Below the pieces are notes generated by a model. The model was not told where the DNA came from. It did not search any database and saw nothing but the letters and a program-made list of their open reading frames with translations. A DNA stretch of 64,000 bases from Cordia subcordata (taxonomy: Eukaryota > Streptophyta > Magnoliopsida > Boraginales > Cordiaceae). Position numbers and translations under genes: made by a program. Numbering within the stretch: position 1 is the stretch's first letter; each line of letters opens with the position of its first letter. Positions 1-11,622 of this stretch are shown here, in pieces. Location: the NCBI GenBank assembly GCA_028554755.1, contig JAPTOF010000001.1:632501-696500 (forward strand). Direction: 5' to 3'.

Positions 1-1213
1 TATGAACCTGCTATTGAGACTTTCCAGAAAGCACTTACAGAGCATCGCAACCCTGACACATTGAAAAAGCTAAATGATGCAGAGAAGGCAAAGAAAGAGC
101 TAGAGCAGCAAGAATATTTCAATCCACAAATAGCTGATGAGGAACGTGAAAAAGGTACGCTTGATCTTGTGTAAAGGTTTTCAAATATGCAGTCTTGCCT
201 TATTTTGGAGGAGAAATTGAACTGTATATCCTCCATTTGTAGGTAACCAGTTTTTTAAGGAGCAGAAGTACCCAGAGGCAGTCAAACACTATACAGAAGC
301 AATCAAGAGGAACCCTAAAGATCCGAAGGTATTTTCTATAGATGTATGATAAATTTTTTACTGGGACAGTTGGCATTTCTTCAAGTGTGACATTCTTGCC
401 TGTTTGCTCTTCTCAGGCGCATAGCAACAGGGCTGCTTGCTACACAAAGCTCGGGGCATTGCCTGAGGGACTTAAAGATGCTGAGAAGTGCATTGAGCTT
501 GACCCAACTTTTTCAAAAGGATATACCAGAAAAGGTGCCGTCCAGTTCTTCATGAAAGAGTATGAGAAGGCTTTGGAAACATATCAGGAGGGGCTGAAGC
601 ACGATCGTGACAACCAGGAATTGCAAGACGGTGTCAGAAGGTATGGAGAAGGCAAATATTTTCCATTTTGAAGATCATAATTTTCTGTTTGGTCCTGGGG
701 GACTCTCAGTAAATCAAAGGATAACAGTAGTACGACCAAATAATTATGTTCCATTTTTGTGCCTTTTTGCAGATGCGTCGAACAAATCAATAAGGCAAGC
801 CGTGGAGATTTGACTCCTGAGGAACTGAAAGAGAGACAGGTTTGATTAATTTTCTTCTTTTTCTCTGTATTTGGCTGTCTCGGCAATGATTCATTTTCTT
901 GCCTGGACAAGCTGATCTTGATACTCTAAACTTGTGCAGGCCAAGGCAATGCAAGACCCAGAAATTCAGAATATCTTAACAGATCCAGTCATGAGACAGG
1001 TGGGTCTGAGAATCCACGAATTTTGCAGGACAGAGGCAAACAAACAGCCTTAAGCTCGTTTCATTTGATCTGCTGACATGGGTTGTTAATTTTATGCAGG
1101 TGCTGGTTGACTTCCAAGAGAATCCAAAAGCTGCTCAAGAACACATGAAGAATCCTCTTGTGATGAACAAGATCCAGAAACTGGTTAGCGCTGGAATTGT
1201 TCAAGTCAGATAA
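1..1213 (+). CDS. HOP: Hsp70-Hsp90 organizing protein (HOP/STI1), C-terminal part, 5' truncated by window
   Basis: Co-chaperone adaptor that links Hsp70 to Hsp90 in the cytosol. Visible coding exons are 1-154, 243-328, 417-640, 773-839, 940-999 and 1100-1213, all with GT..AG introns and a continuous frame. The translation gives the end of one TPR block, then a three-TPR array ([33 protein letters not shown]), the linker ending [10 protein letters not shown], and the C-terminal DP2/STI1 domain ([20 protein letters not shown]). It stops with [10 protein letters not shown] at TAA 1211-1213. This order (TPR2A end, TPR2B, DP2) is specific to HOP among plant TPR proteins. The N-terminal TPR1, DP1 and most of TPR2A lie upstream of the window. 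The gene converges on the EF-G gene, about 900 bp between stop codons. Identity is very secure; only the 5' part is missing. Confidence 0.95.
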
Positions 1214-2114
1214 ACAACAAAAGGAGGAGTGTATAAAAGTAAAGCACGAGCGTTTTGACCTTTTTCTTATCAGTTCAATTTGTATTCCATTGATCAAACT
1301 ATTTTCTCATTTCGACAATTTAAAGATGCTACCTTCTGGATGCTGTGCTTCTTTTCGGTTGATTTTCAGACTCTTAACCAGAGAATTTGGATAAGTGAAG
1401 CAAGTTCTCTCTGTTTTCACTTGTTCAGCTCTTGCTACTCTGCTTTTTATCTTTTTCGCATCCTGATTAAAATCGGTCCATGACGGGAAGAAAGTGGAAA
1501 ACTATTAGCCCCGTTCATTCTTTCAAAATTTTCCCCGTTTAAAGCAAAATGAGAAATGGTTCTAGTGAAAAACCTGTAACTAGAGACCAGTATCCGGATC
1601 TGTAATTTTATCTAAATCTTGAGGCCTCCCGGCTCCCGGTAATAAGGGAACCGGTCGTGTGAAGTGCCGCGAGGGCCAAAATGTTACTCACGTCACCAAA
1701 TGACTCCTCCACTTGAGTCTTCTCCTTTATGGGAAGGAGTTTCTTGTTGCCAAAAAAATAAATTCTCTAGTTTCAGCGAGGAAACGAAAGCAGAGAATCA
1801 ATTTAAATGGGAAATGAAAAGGTGACACTGGGATACTTTGATATTGCCCATTTTCCTAGTTAAGTTATGCAAGTGGCTTTTTTTTTTTTAAGTGTTTATG
1901 TTTCGCTTGGGAGCATGTTTGCACGCAAGCGCAAGAGAGCAGGAAGTACCAAGAAGCCATTCTTGTCATTTTATCGACAAAATGTTTGTTACAAGGACAA
2001 AGTATAGCCCTGAATCTCAACGCGGGGAATATCTGTTTAGCAAAACTTATACAATTGATATCCTACTTCCACAAGTGTTGCGCATATTTAACAATCAAGA
2101 GCATACAAGCTGGA
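1214..2114. other. Convergent 3' intergenic region between HOP and EF-G
   Basis: Both flanking genes end here, so it should hold their 3' UTRs and polyadenylation regions. I see no further gene. The 146-codon open frame on the + strand that starts near 1892 is antisense to the last EF-G exon and has no family resemblance. Confidence 0.6.
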
Positions 2115-5100
2115 TCAAGCAGCAACTGCTTCGTCCTTCGAAGAAAGCTGGTTTTGGATGTGTTGAGGGACAACGTCAAATTTGGATAATTGCATTGTGT
2201 AAGAAGCCCGACCTTTTGTCATCCCTCGTAAGCTACTCACGTATTGGAACATCTCTGCCAGTGGAACCAACGCATCAACCACCTGCATACAGTACTGCAG
2301 TGAGACCAGCAGTTTGTAAATTCAAAGAATGAGTGTAGTGTTGAATAGTTCTGGGGACAATGTAGGAAACAAGATGGCGATGGTTGATCCCAACTTTCTT
2401 TGAGGTATACACAATCCAGAGGAATATTCTCCCTAAGAAGGTTTTAGTTGTACGTTTTTCTTAATATAGACCATGATGATAGTATAGGATGGTGTCTCTA
2501 GAAAACTTGGGTTGTGAAGCCCAAGCCCTCACTATTCAGAAATGCAGCGGTAAAGAGTATAGCTCTTGGGGCCCCCCACAAAAAAAAGGAAAAACACTTT
2601 TTTCCTTGAAAAATTTATATTCGATTTGCAATAACTATTTGATTTGGCTTCTAAAAAAACTAAAACTCTGAAAAATGCTCAAATACAGCCATTTTTAGAA
2701 GCTAGAATTTTCAACTTCTAAAAAAAAACTGTTTTTAAAAAACTGTTAAGAAAAACGCTTTTAAAAAAAACCAATCCAAACGGGCCCTTAGCATGAAAAA
2801 ACCGTGAAAGTAAATGGAAGACTCAACATACCTTAAGTCCACCAGGTTTATCTCCAAAACTGTTAATCTGACCTCTCCTTGAGTTGAGATCACCAATAAC
2901 ATCTCCCAAATGGTCCTCAGGTGTAATAACTTCAACCTTCATAATGGGTTCGAGCATCTTTGGTCCAGCTTTTCTCATCCCTTCCCTAAAAGCTCCTCTA
3001 GCAGCCAACTGGAATGCCAAGACACTTGAGTCAACATCATGGTAAGAACCATCCACTAATACCGCACGAACATCAACAACAGGGTATCCCGCCAGCACTC
3101 CATTGCTCATGCACTCTTCCAATCCTTTCATCACACCTGGAATGTATTCTTTTGGAACAACACCTCCCTTAATTGCACTCAAGAACTCATATCCACTACC
3201 TGGTTCCAGGGGTTCAAATCTTACTGTGATATCAGCAAACTGTCCTTGCCCACCTGACTGTTTCTTGTGGATATACTTCACCTCTGAGACCTTAGAAATG
3301 CTCTCCCTGTAATTTACTTGAGGAGCACCAACATTGGCTTCCACCTGCCCATGACATTACAATTAAGACATTACATCTCGCTTCTCCAAAAAACATGAGA
3401 AATATAAAGTTTCCTACGTAGTTTAAAACCAGAAGTAGGATAGAGAAGAGTAAGACTGGAACTGTGTCTGTAGAATTGAATCCACAAACCAGATAAAGTA
3501 CCTTTTTGGCTTAGCTACACCTTTACTCCTTGTACACAATAATGTGTTGCATGCAAGGAGTGAAGGAATAGGTGTGCCAAAAAAGTACTGGAGTTATTTG
3601 GACAGCTAGATTCACTGGACGGCTGTAACAAACCTTGAATTCCCTCTTAAGCCGATCAACAATGATATCAAGATGTAATTCTCCCATTCCTTCAATAACT
3701 GTTTGATTCGTTTCTTCATCTCGTGAGAAGTGGAAAGATGGATCTTCTTGAGCAAGCTTAATCAAGCCGGTTGCCATTTTATCAACATCTGCCTTGGTCT
3801 TGGGTTCAATTGCTACCTTAATAACCGGATCAGGGAACTCCATCCGTTCAAGTACAATGGGCTTCTCAGGATCACACAAGGTTTCTCCTGTAATTGTATC
3901 TTTTAGACCCGCAAGAGCAACAATATCACCAGCTAATGCTACTTTTACATCCTCTCTGCTGTTAGCATGCATTTCCAACAGTCTACCAATCCTCTCTTTC
4001 TTTCCTTTGTTTGCATTCAGTACGTAAGATCCTGCACTTAGCTTCCCTGCATATACCCTAACAAATGTAAGAGACCCAACAAAAGGATCACTCATGATTT
4101 TAAAGGCTAGGCCAGCAAATGGTTCGTCATCACTCGCAGCCCTTTCGAGGGTCACTTCTGGGTCATCAGGATCACTCCCTTTCATTGATGGCAAATCAAG
4201 AGGAGAAGGCAAATAATCCACAACTGCATCAAGCAGTGGTTGAACCCCTTTGTTCTTAAATGCAGAACCACATAGGACAGGGACGAAGCTGCCAGAAATA
4301 GTTCCCTTCCTAATCAATTTCTTAATTGTTTCCTCATCAGGCTCAACTCCTTCCAGGTATTTCTCCATAGCTTCATCATCCAACTCTATTATGGTCTCAA
4401 TCATCTGTGCCCGGTAATCCTGAGCCAACTCTTCCAGGTGACTTGGAATATCTTCATATGAAAATTTTGCACCCAACTCTTCTCCTGACCAAATTACAGC
4501 TTTTATCTTCACAAGATCAACAATTCCTCGGAAACTATCCTCTGCACCAACAGGAATTTGAATTACTAGTGGTTTTGCACCCAAGTTTGTGACTATCATG
4601 TCCCTAGTTCTGAAGAAATTTGCTCCAAGACGGTCCATTTTATTTACAAAACAGATTCTAGGAACCCCATATTTGTCGGCTTGCCTCCAGACTGTTTCAG
4701 ATTGAGGCTCCACACCAGCAACACTGTCAAACAGGCATATGGCACCGTCCAAAACCCTGAGGGCACGCTCCACTTCAAGAGTGAAGTCCACATGGCCAGG
4801 AGTATCAATTATGTTAATTCGACGCTTGTTCCAAACTGCAGTAGTGGCAGCAGAAGTAATGGTAATCCCTCTTTCTTGCTCTTGCTCCATCCAGTCCATT
4901 GTTGCTGTTCCGTCATGCACCTCACCAATTTTGTAATTTTTACCCGTGTAGTACAGAATGCGCTCTGTTGTTGTCGTCTTTCCTGCATCTATGTGAGCCA
5001 TAATTCCAATGTTACGATAGTCTTTCAATGGCACTGTCCTCTTTCCTTCTGCAATGAAAGTACAGATAAATCCATTAATTATTCCATCAAGCATATATGA

Positions 5101-7533
5101 AGTACAGCTTTAGTAGCCACAAAGACCAAACGCAAAATCACAATTTCAGTCATGACAACAAAATTACTGGTTCAGCATGTACATTATGGATATCTTACAA
5201 CTCCATTGTCTAGATCTAACGTGTCTGTTTATCTTTGATGGTAGCAATCCAGAATTCACTGATATGTGATATTTTAGCATCAGTAAGAGAAAGTTTCTGA
5301 TATGTCAACAGTTTGAATTTCCTGAGAAATAAAAGAGAATGAACTTTGGTCTTTCCCCTATGTGCTCTGTGTTACAGGTGTGGCATAGGTTATATTTCCT
5401 TTATCCATATGCTCATGAAGCAAACAAATACATGGTGTTCCTTAAGAAACAAAAAAAGAATGAACTTTGGACTCGTTTTCTTCTTATGCTCTGTGTTTCA
5501 GGTTTGGCACGGGTTAAATTTCCTTTATCCACATGCTCATGACGCAAACACATACACGGCGGTTGCAAAGTTTCAAACTTCACTCAATTTTTTCAAAATC
5601 TTACTTGATCAGAGAAATTCAATATGTTACATTAAAACCATTAGGAAATTCTTTGGAAACACTGCAGAATGAAGTTTAAGCAGTATCAGTTAATCCTTCT
5701 GAAAAGCACTACCAGTCAATCAACGATGGATACTTTACATAATGCGTAATAATGAATTTGGTTTTTTTTACTAGAGTTAAGAGTAACACTTGAAGTTGGA
5801 GGTAAAACATGATAGCATTGAAGGACTTATCACCATTTTTCTCTTTCCTTCTCTACGTCGATTCAGTAGCTTATGGTAGCCTTTAAAAGACTTGCATAAA
5901 CTGTGTGAGATACAAGAAATACTTCTGCCATCTATAATTCTATATTATTTAAATGTTCAATGTTTCTTTTTATTGTGTTTATTATGTTTGACCATTAAGT
6001 AACATCATACTGTGAATAAAATCAGATATAAACATCTGAGTCAAAAACTTCTGCAGCAAACAAAACAAAGCCAAGAAGCAAGATGGCAAACTAATGAGAA
6101 AATATTGAAAAAGCTAAAGACAAGCCAATGGCCATTTCCGTTACCAGGAGGCAATAAGTCCAACTTCATATATTTCACAGCAATAGGCTACATATGGAGC
6201 TCCACAACTATAACCAAAATCATCAATTTTCATACAAAGATATTGAACTATCTTAATTTCATCATACACTCAAAACTTGCAAAATTCAGAATACCATTAG
6301 ATAAACCAAAATTCAGGACACCATAAGCATGTAAAAATAAGAACTTTGGTCGATTCCCTCAGTTACCAGCCTAAAGGGTATCCAGAAACCATACTGCCAT
6401 AAGGCAATCCATTACATATTCACGAAAATCTATAAACCAACAAAAAGGCATAGAAATAATATGTATCTATATACATATATTCGTGTAAAGAAACAAAATT
6501 TTCTTAATTTCGTCAATTATCAGCCTGTAGAGCAAACAAGGACCATACTTAGAGGGTGTTTGGATTGGCTTATAAAAAAGCTACTTAAAGCTATTCTAGT
6601 TTTAAGTAACTTTTTTTTATTGTTAAATTTAAGTAGTTACGTGTTTGAATAAAAGTTATAGTTATAAAAATAAGTATTTACATGTTTGATTAAAGTGGGC
6701 TGAAAAGTAAGTAATATAGTTAAAATAACTATTAAGGACATTAAAATATAATTTAAAAAAGTAAGTATAAGATAAAAGAGAAAAGATATTTTAGTAATAA
6801 AAATAATAAAACAAGGATAAGATAGTAAATGATTTGGTCAAATTTATTTATTTTTTAACGTGCTTAAAATCATAAAAAAAACAAAAGTTGGGGTTGGGAC
6901 GTTTTTTATTTTTTTATTTAAAGTTACTTAAAAAAAACACATTTTTAATTAAAATAAACACTTCTATTAACTTAAATTAGACTTTAAGTAAATTTGATCA
7001 GAAAAAAAACCAAACCAAACACCCTCTTACACAAGCGAATTCATCACATATACACCAAACTCTCCAAAAGCCAACACAAAAATACCCAAACAAGAAAGCG
7101 AACTTCATTCAATATCCTCAACTATCAGCCGAAAAATATCCAGTATTGACAGGAGCAAATTCCTCACATACTAAAAGCATCTCTAAAAAAAATCAATACA
7201 GAAATAAACAAACGCTAAGACAGACATGCATAAGCACAAAACTAACATACCATCAGTGGCCATAGCAAAGACAGAGAAGTTGTTAGTCCTCCGTTTATGC
7301 TGCAAAGTTGAGAGCTTTACGGCTGAGCTGAGCCGGAGGCTGCCAAAGAAAGAAGAAGCAGTGGTGAGAGCTCGAACAGGCCTGCTGTTACGACGTCGTT
7401 GAGCATAATCGAAGCTCTGAGATAAAGGCAATGACTTGGTGCTGGTGGTTCTAGTTGAGCCATTGAAGTTGCAGAGTGAAGAAGCGTTTGAGGCCGTTGA
7501 TGACGACAATCCAATCAACGACTCAGCTGCCAT
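2115..7533 (-). CDS. SCO1: Chloroplast elongation factor G (translocase GTPase), four exons
   Basis: Catalyses GTP-driven translocation on plastid ribosomes. Exons on the minus strand are 7533-7251, 5048-3634, 3344-2832 and 2282-2115, giving 792 residues; frame is kept across every junction. Residues 1 to about 90 are Ser/Thr/Arg-rich and acid-poor, a chloroplast transit peptide. The G domain follows: P-loop AHIDAGKT at 112-119, switch region [10 protein letters not shown], then DTPGH and NKMD. Domains II-V follow, with GMGELHLDI in domain III and [15 protein letters not shown] opening the last exon. The [18 protein letters not shown] stretch is the bacterial/plastid type rather than the mitochondrial type. 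The Arabidopsis counterpart is SCO1 (snowy cotyledon 1), needed for plastid development. The 56-codon last exon is easily missed because intron 3 (2831-2283) contains a MITE. Intron 1 (7250-5049) holds another MITE and a local tandem duplication. Confidence 0.95.
2569..2787. mobile_element. Tourist-like MITE, degenerate left end, in EF-G intron 3
   Basis: AT-rich element of about 220 bp whose right terminus reads ACCAATCCAAACGGGCCC followed by TTA. It matches the right ends of the family at 27449, 33845, 34208 and 47849. The left end is eroded, near GGGGCCCCCC after TTG, so the left boundary is approximate. TIR and TTA-type target site are typical of PIF/Harbinger-derived MITEs. Confidence 0.6.
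5318..5556. repeat. Two-copy tandem duplication (~120 bp) in EF-G intron 1
   Basis: The segment with AGAATGAACTTTGG, then TGCTCTGTGTT, TTTCCTTTATCCA and ATGCTCATGA, occurs twice: about 5318-5437 and 5438-5556, offset 121 bp. The copies differ at scattered bases, so the duplication is not recent. It is intronic, and open frames across it are by-products. Confidence 0.85.
6552..7026. mobile_element. Tourist-like (PIF/Harbinger) MITE, ~475 bp, in EF-G intron 1
   Basis: Starts GAGGGTGTTTGGATTGG and ends with the inverse CCAAACCAAACACCCTC. It is flanked by TTA on both sides (6549-6551 and 7027-7029). Terminal inverted repeats plus a TTA duplication are the hallmark of PIF/Harbinger MITEs. The inside is AT-rich with no coding capacity. 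It is longer than, and distinct from, the ~220 bp family elsewhere in the window, although the TIR core (GTTTGGATTGG) is similar. Confidence 0.85.
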
Positions 7534-10385
7534 TTCTACTCACTCTGTGTGTTTAAGGGGTTTGTGTGTGTTTTCTGGTTGATATTAGGAGGGGAGAGGT
7601 GATGGGGTTTTGGTTGGGTTTGGAGGTAACGAAGTGGGTGGACGAGGTGTTTGAGCTTTGCAGATGGGAGTCGGATCTGGACGATCTTACTGGACCGGCG
7701 ATTTTTGTGCGGCTCGGAATTTACGAATTTCTTTTCTTTTTTCTTTCTTTCTTTCCTCCTTTTGTCAAATTTAGGAAAGTGTTTTGAGGCAAAAGAAATT
7801 GACTCGTTCTCACGATTTTTTCCTATTGGCATTAAAAAAGAAATCCTATCATTGTTAAACAATAAGACAAAAAAGTACTTTCATATAACTTATCGAGAGA
7901 CATTGAATTGTTAACATCTAGACATAACAAAACACAAATAATTTTTATATTTTTATTTATTTAACAAATATAAGAATCACAAAACATAAATTTGGAATGA
8001 ATTCCTATGGTCAAGAAGCTCGTTTCTTCTTGATCTTCTTCTTCCTCTTTTCCTTTTTTTTTTTTTTTGTGTGTGGAAAGAAAAGGGGGGGGGGGGGGAG
8101 GGGGTTAGAGAAGTTTCTATTCCATTCATATTGCTTTGTATTTCAAACACATAAACTTGATATAATGATCTATTTATGAGTGTCACATGCAACTAGTATG
8201 ATATCTTTGTTAACGTGGAATTTTGGAAAAGAAAAGGAGCATCCTAGTGTGTACGATAGTTTTTATTATTATTTGATTAATGAATTTTTTCACTTTTCAA
8301 GATTAGATAAATGAGTTAGATGACAACTTGTTATAATAACGAGGTTTTATTATAAATATCTTTGGGTTTTAATTGGACATGCAAAATATATCAAGGTACT
8401 AATTACTTCTTAAAAATTGGCTTAAATTTGAAGGAAAAAGATTGGCAACTCGAACCCTATAGGAGATCTTTTGCCATTTTTCTTTGGGGACTAATTCCTT
8501 TTTGTAAAATTATTATCTCAGATATCATAAATCTTAAAGGAATTAAATCATTTTGCAGAAAAACTACGAGATAATAATATATTTTTTTTCTGGTAGGCAG
8601 TAATTTGAAAGGTCTGCGTCATGCCGGAGTACGGGACAAGGGATTAAAACGAAGTGATGGCTTCTTGCTTGCGGATATTCTTTTTTTTTTTGGTCCCTCC
8701 TTTGCGGGATAGTGAATGTTGATATTCAATTGATCTCAATTTGTCAATCAACACAACATATTGGGCCCAAGCCTTGGCTTGAAGGGAAGGCTTAAATAAG
8801 ACCACGTAGTTCTGGATCTACATCCTCAAAATGGTTAGGGGTTGGCATGTACTGGCGGCCCACTAGGCCCAGTTCTTTTGTCTCTTCTACATTGTGGCCT
8901 TTGTCAGTTCTGCTCACTGTGCGATATATATATATATATATATACACACGGCAAAAGCTGACGTGAGACAAAAAAAATTCGCTGTTTCACTAAGATTTCA
9001 AATAGTTTTTAGTAACAAAATTTTGATTAAAAGTATTGATGTTTCTCAATTTTTGAGATTTCAATTGTTTTGAGAATAATTTTTAGGCTTCATAAAATCT
9101 GGAGAGGTAATTTTGAAAAAAAGAATACAGAAATAGTTTCTTGCATGAAGTAAGTAGAGTTTCACACAAGCTTTTATCGAAATACTCTAATTTAAAGCTT
9201 CTTATTTTTATGTTTATTTTTTTATTTTCGGTTTTTGACAAAAAAAAACTTTTTCAAAAATAGATAAAATTGGTTAGCTTCAACTTCTAAAAGAAATAGC
9301 TAGTTAGGTAAAACAGATCCTTCGAAGAATGGCTCCATGATTGTAGTACGTTCCTATAATTAAGTGTATGGTTATATCTTCTGATAGGATGCGTCAAAAA
9401 ATCTACCAGTGTATGAGCTTATAACGGAGAACTTCTTTGTACATGTGGTAGATCTAAATTAGGAGACAATTTTTTTATAACTTCTGCACAGCTTCAAAAA
9501 ACTAGGCTGCTTTTTGCAGTTACAAGAGTATTCAAGTAAAAAGACAAAAAAAAAAAGGAAAAAAAAGAAAAAAAAGTGGTAATAGCTTAGTCATGCATAT
9601 TATAAACATTTGAGACTGACTTCAAATTGTCCCAACTATTATTTGTTCTCACCTAAATGATTTAATGTTTACTTTAATAGAGTTGATCAACTAACTAAGA
9701 TACTTATTAAGATGATTTGTCTATATTCTGACTCAATATGACGAAAACTACTAATTATATCGATCGCTAATGGAAAGATTAATCTATACAGAGATCGATG
9801 ATCAAGATTTGTTTGTTCGTCACTTCCATAGATGATCCTTGGGTACATTATTTGTATATTGCTAGCTACTGTATTCATATGAAATGTAGTGATAATGTAT
9901 ACATATCTTCCTACTGCTCATGCAATAAATTAAATTTGGACAGCGATAGATGACAATCCTGAATGCATACGATTGTTCTACGTTCTTCTGATGATATTGA
10001 CGTTTAAGTAAAAATTCAAAGTTAGTTAAACAATTAGATAATAACTTATTATGATTTAAAGGCTTTAATTACGTACATATATACAAGCCGCAGTGTGTTC
10101 AAAAAGAGTAAAAGGAAAAAGATAATTAAGACTCACAAATTCAACAGCTTTTTAGTATGTCTTAATTAAATGAAATAGAACTTTACATGTTGCACAAAAC
10201 ATCTTTACCGGTAAAGTTGGTATATATATGGATATATATATATATATATAGATGTGTATATATTGATTATTTTTCTAAAGAAATAAAAGAGTAAAAATCC
10301 ATACTCACATAAAATTTTAATTTAATTATTAGTTGGTGGAGTCTGTGATCTCGCCAAGATTTCACAGAAGAGTAACATTGTGCAG
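7534..10385. other. Intergenic region: EF-G promoter side and PMEI 3' side
   Basis: I recognise no gene. The first few hundred bases upstream of 7533 should hold the EF-G promoter. The rest is AT-rich, with an (AT)n tract at 8924-8944, a (TA)n tract at 10221-10250 and the homopolymer cluster at 8047-8098. GGCCCAC/GGCCCAG words near 8855-8872 resemble site II elements but have no adjacent gene start. Confidence 0.5.
8047..8105. repeat. Poly-T then poly-G homopolymer cluster
   Basis: A T run of about 15-16 bases is followed within 20 bases by an uninterrupted run of 14 G, then AGGGGG. It could form a G-quadruplex on the + strand, and it is also a place where sequencing length errors are likely. 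Confidence 0.8.
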
Positions 10386-11003
10386 CTAGGTGGCGGCATA
10401 GAGGCTGACAAAAGCCAAAGCAATACTCGTCAAATGAGCAATTCTCAAAACAAGCCTACGGACTGCTTTCTTGACACGGCTTCTCCTCCTTACCTCAGCA
10501 AAACCATCCACGCAGGTATCATCATCCGTCAAGGCAGCACTCACCCATGTCTGAATATCATTCATCTGCAGCCGAAATTTGGGTCCCCCAGAGACATTGA
10601 ACTCCTTTATAGACTTGCGCAGCTCGTACACCGAGTCGCCCAGCTCCTCGACGCAGTCGCGAATGGCTGCGGACTCTCTAGGCTTTAAGCCGTGAATCTT
10701 CGTGAAGTTCTTCATCTTCCTTGAAGTTGAACGCGTGGCCGAGAAGGTCACCGCGAGGGCGGTGCTGGCTAGGCGTTTGTGGCTGGTCCGGATTTTGTGG
10801 GAGTGGCGTGATAGAGACCTGTAACAGAGCCTTGGGTACATGGTTGTGTGGCATGATTTTCTGAGAAATTCTTTGTTCTTTGTTAATCTTCTCGGGGTAG
10901 GAGTAGTGGAAGCTGCAAAGCATGGTGATGGCATGTTGGTTAATGCAAGTGAAAGCATAATGAATGTTGTTGTTGTTACGACATATTTTAGAGGTACTTC
11001 CAT
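10386..11003 (-). CDS. Plant invertase/pectin methylesterase inhibitor (PMEI) family protein 1
   Basis: A 205-residue single-exon protein, probably secreted to the cell wall, that by family inhibits pectin methylesterase or invertase. Residues 1 to about 30 form a hydrophobic signal peptide ending near PCFAAS. The mature part has the four family cysteines at 51, 60, 117 and 164: a CX8C hairpin pair and a second bridge pair. It also has the conserved TWVSAALT..DTC segment near 152-164. The final helix ends TSIALAFVSLYAAT, typical for the family. A TATA box about 100 bp upstream supports this start. The gene is on the same strand as a second PMEI 4.2 kb away and of equal length, suggesting an old local duplication. 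Sequence does not show whether the target is invertase or pectin methylesterase. Confidence 0.9.
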   Translation of the reverse strand: MEVPLKYVVTTTTFIMLSLALTNMPSPCFAASTTPTPRRLTKNKEFLRKSCHTTMYPRLCYRSLSRHSHKIRTSHKRLASTALAVTFSATRSTSRKMKNFTKIHGLKPRESAAIRDCVEELGDSVYELRKSIKEFNVSGGPKFRLQMNDIQTWVSAALTDDDTCVDGFAEVRRRSRVKKAVRRLVLRIAHLTSIALAFVSLYAAT

Positions 11004-11106
11004 CTTCTTCTTCTTTTCTTTTTTTTTTTTTAAATGTTTCTACTCTATCTGAAAAATTGTTAATGGATGGAAAAAGTTGAGGGCTTTCATGTATGATGAA
11101 GTCCCA

Positions 11107-11113
11107 ATTTATA
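11107..11113 (-). promoter_or_regulatory. TATA box of PMEI gene 1
   Basis: TATAAAT on the minus strand, 104 bp before the ATG at 11003. The spacing gives a leader of roughly 70-75 nt. Confidence 0.6.
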
Positions 11114-11393
11114 CAGGGACGATCAACCGACAAAATATTAATCCCACGATCAACACACTTTTTATCCCATTATCGATTATTCGAATAAAACCAAAAAAAA
11201 AAAAAAACTAAACTGTCTAACTATTAATTCTAAGCTGGTCACGTACCATTAACTTTAAGATATTTTTCGGCTATTGCATGAATAAGAAGTGGACCAGTCG
11301 ATGGTAGCTGAAGCTGAGAGTCTTGTCATTATTCATGAGTGGTTGGCTCTTGTGATTTAATGCTGACTGTTATGGACGACTAGTTATTAGTAA

Positions 11394-11622
11394 GTTTTTT
11401 TTTTTTTTTTTTTTAAAAGGGTTAACCAAAGGAGAACCCCTTTCCCACCTGGCCAGAGGCCCCTTAACTAAGCGGGAGGTTAATCGAGGGATGTGCGTGA
11501 GTGGCAGCCCGACCAAGGAGAGGACCAACGGGCGTGGAAATCCCGTTGCATGATATTTCGGTAATCTTCATGCGCCAATTTCGATCCGCGTTGTCGAGTG
11601 TCTCGCACTGTCAGCGCAGTCT
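11394..11622 (-). mobile_element. tRNA-derived SINE, copy 1
   Basis: Read on the minus strand, the element runs from near 11622 to an A-tail (the T run at 11394-11414). It shares long stretches with the copy at 13601-13839, including the complements of AGGAGAACCCCTTT, GGGATGTGCGTGAGTGGCAG and GAGAGGACCAACGGGCGTGG. The tRNA-like head is shortened and its B box is damaged. Related to the better-preserved head at 16922-17172. Confidence 0.8.

Noticed and set aside
1892..2332. 146-codon open frame on the + strand
   Set aside because: It lies antisense to the true last exon of EF-G, has no family resemblance and no splice context.
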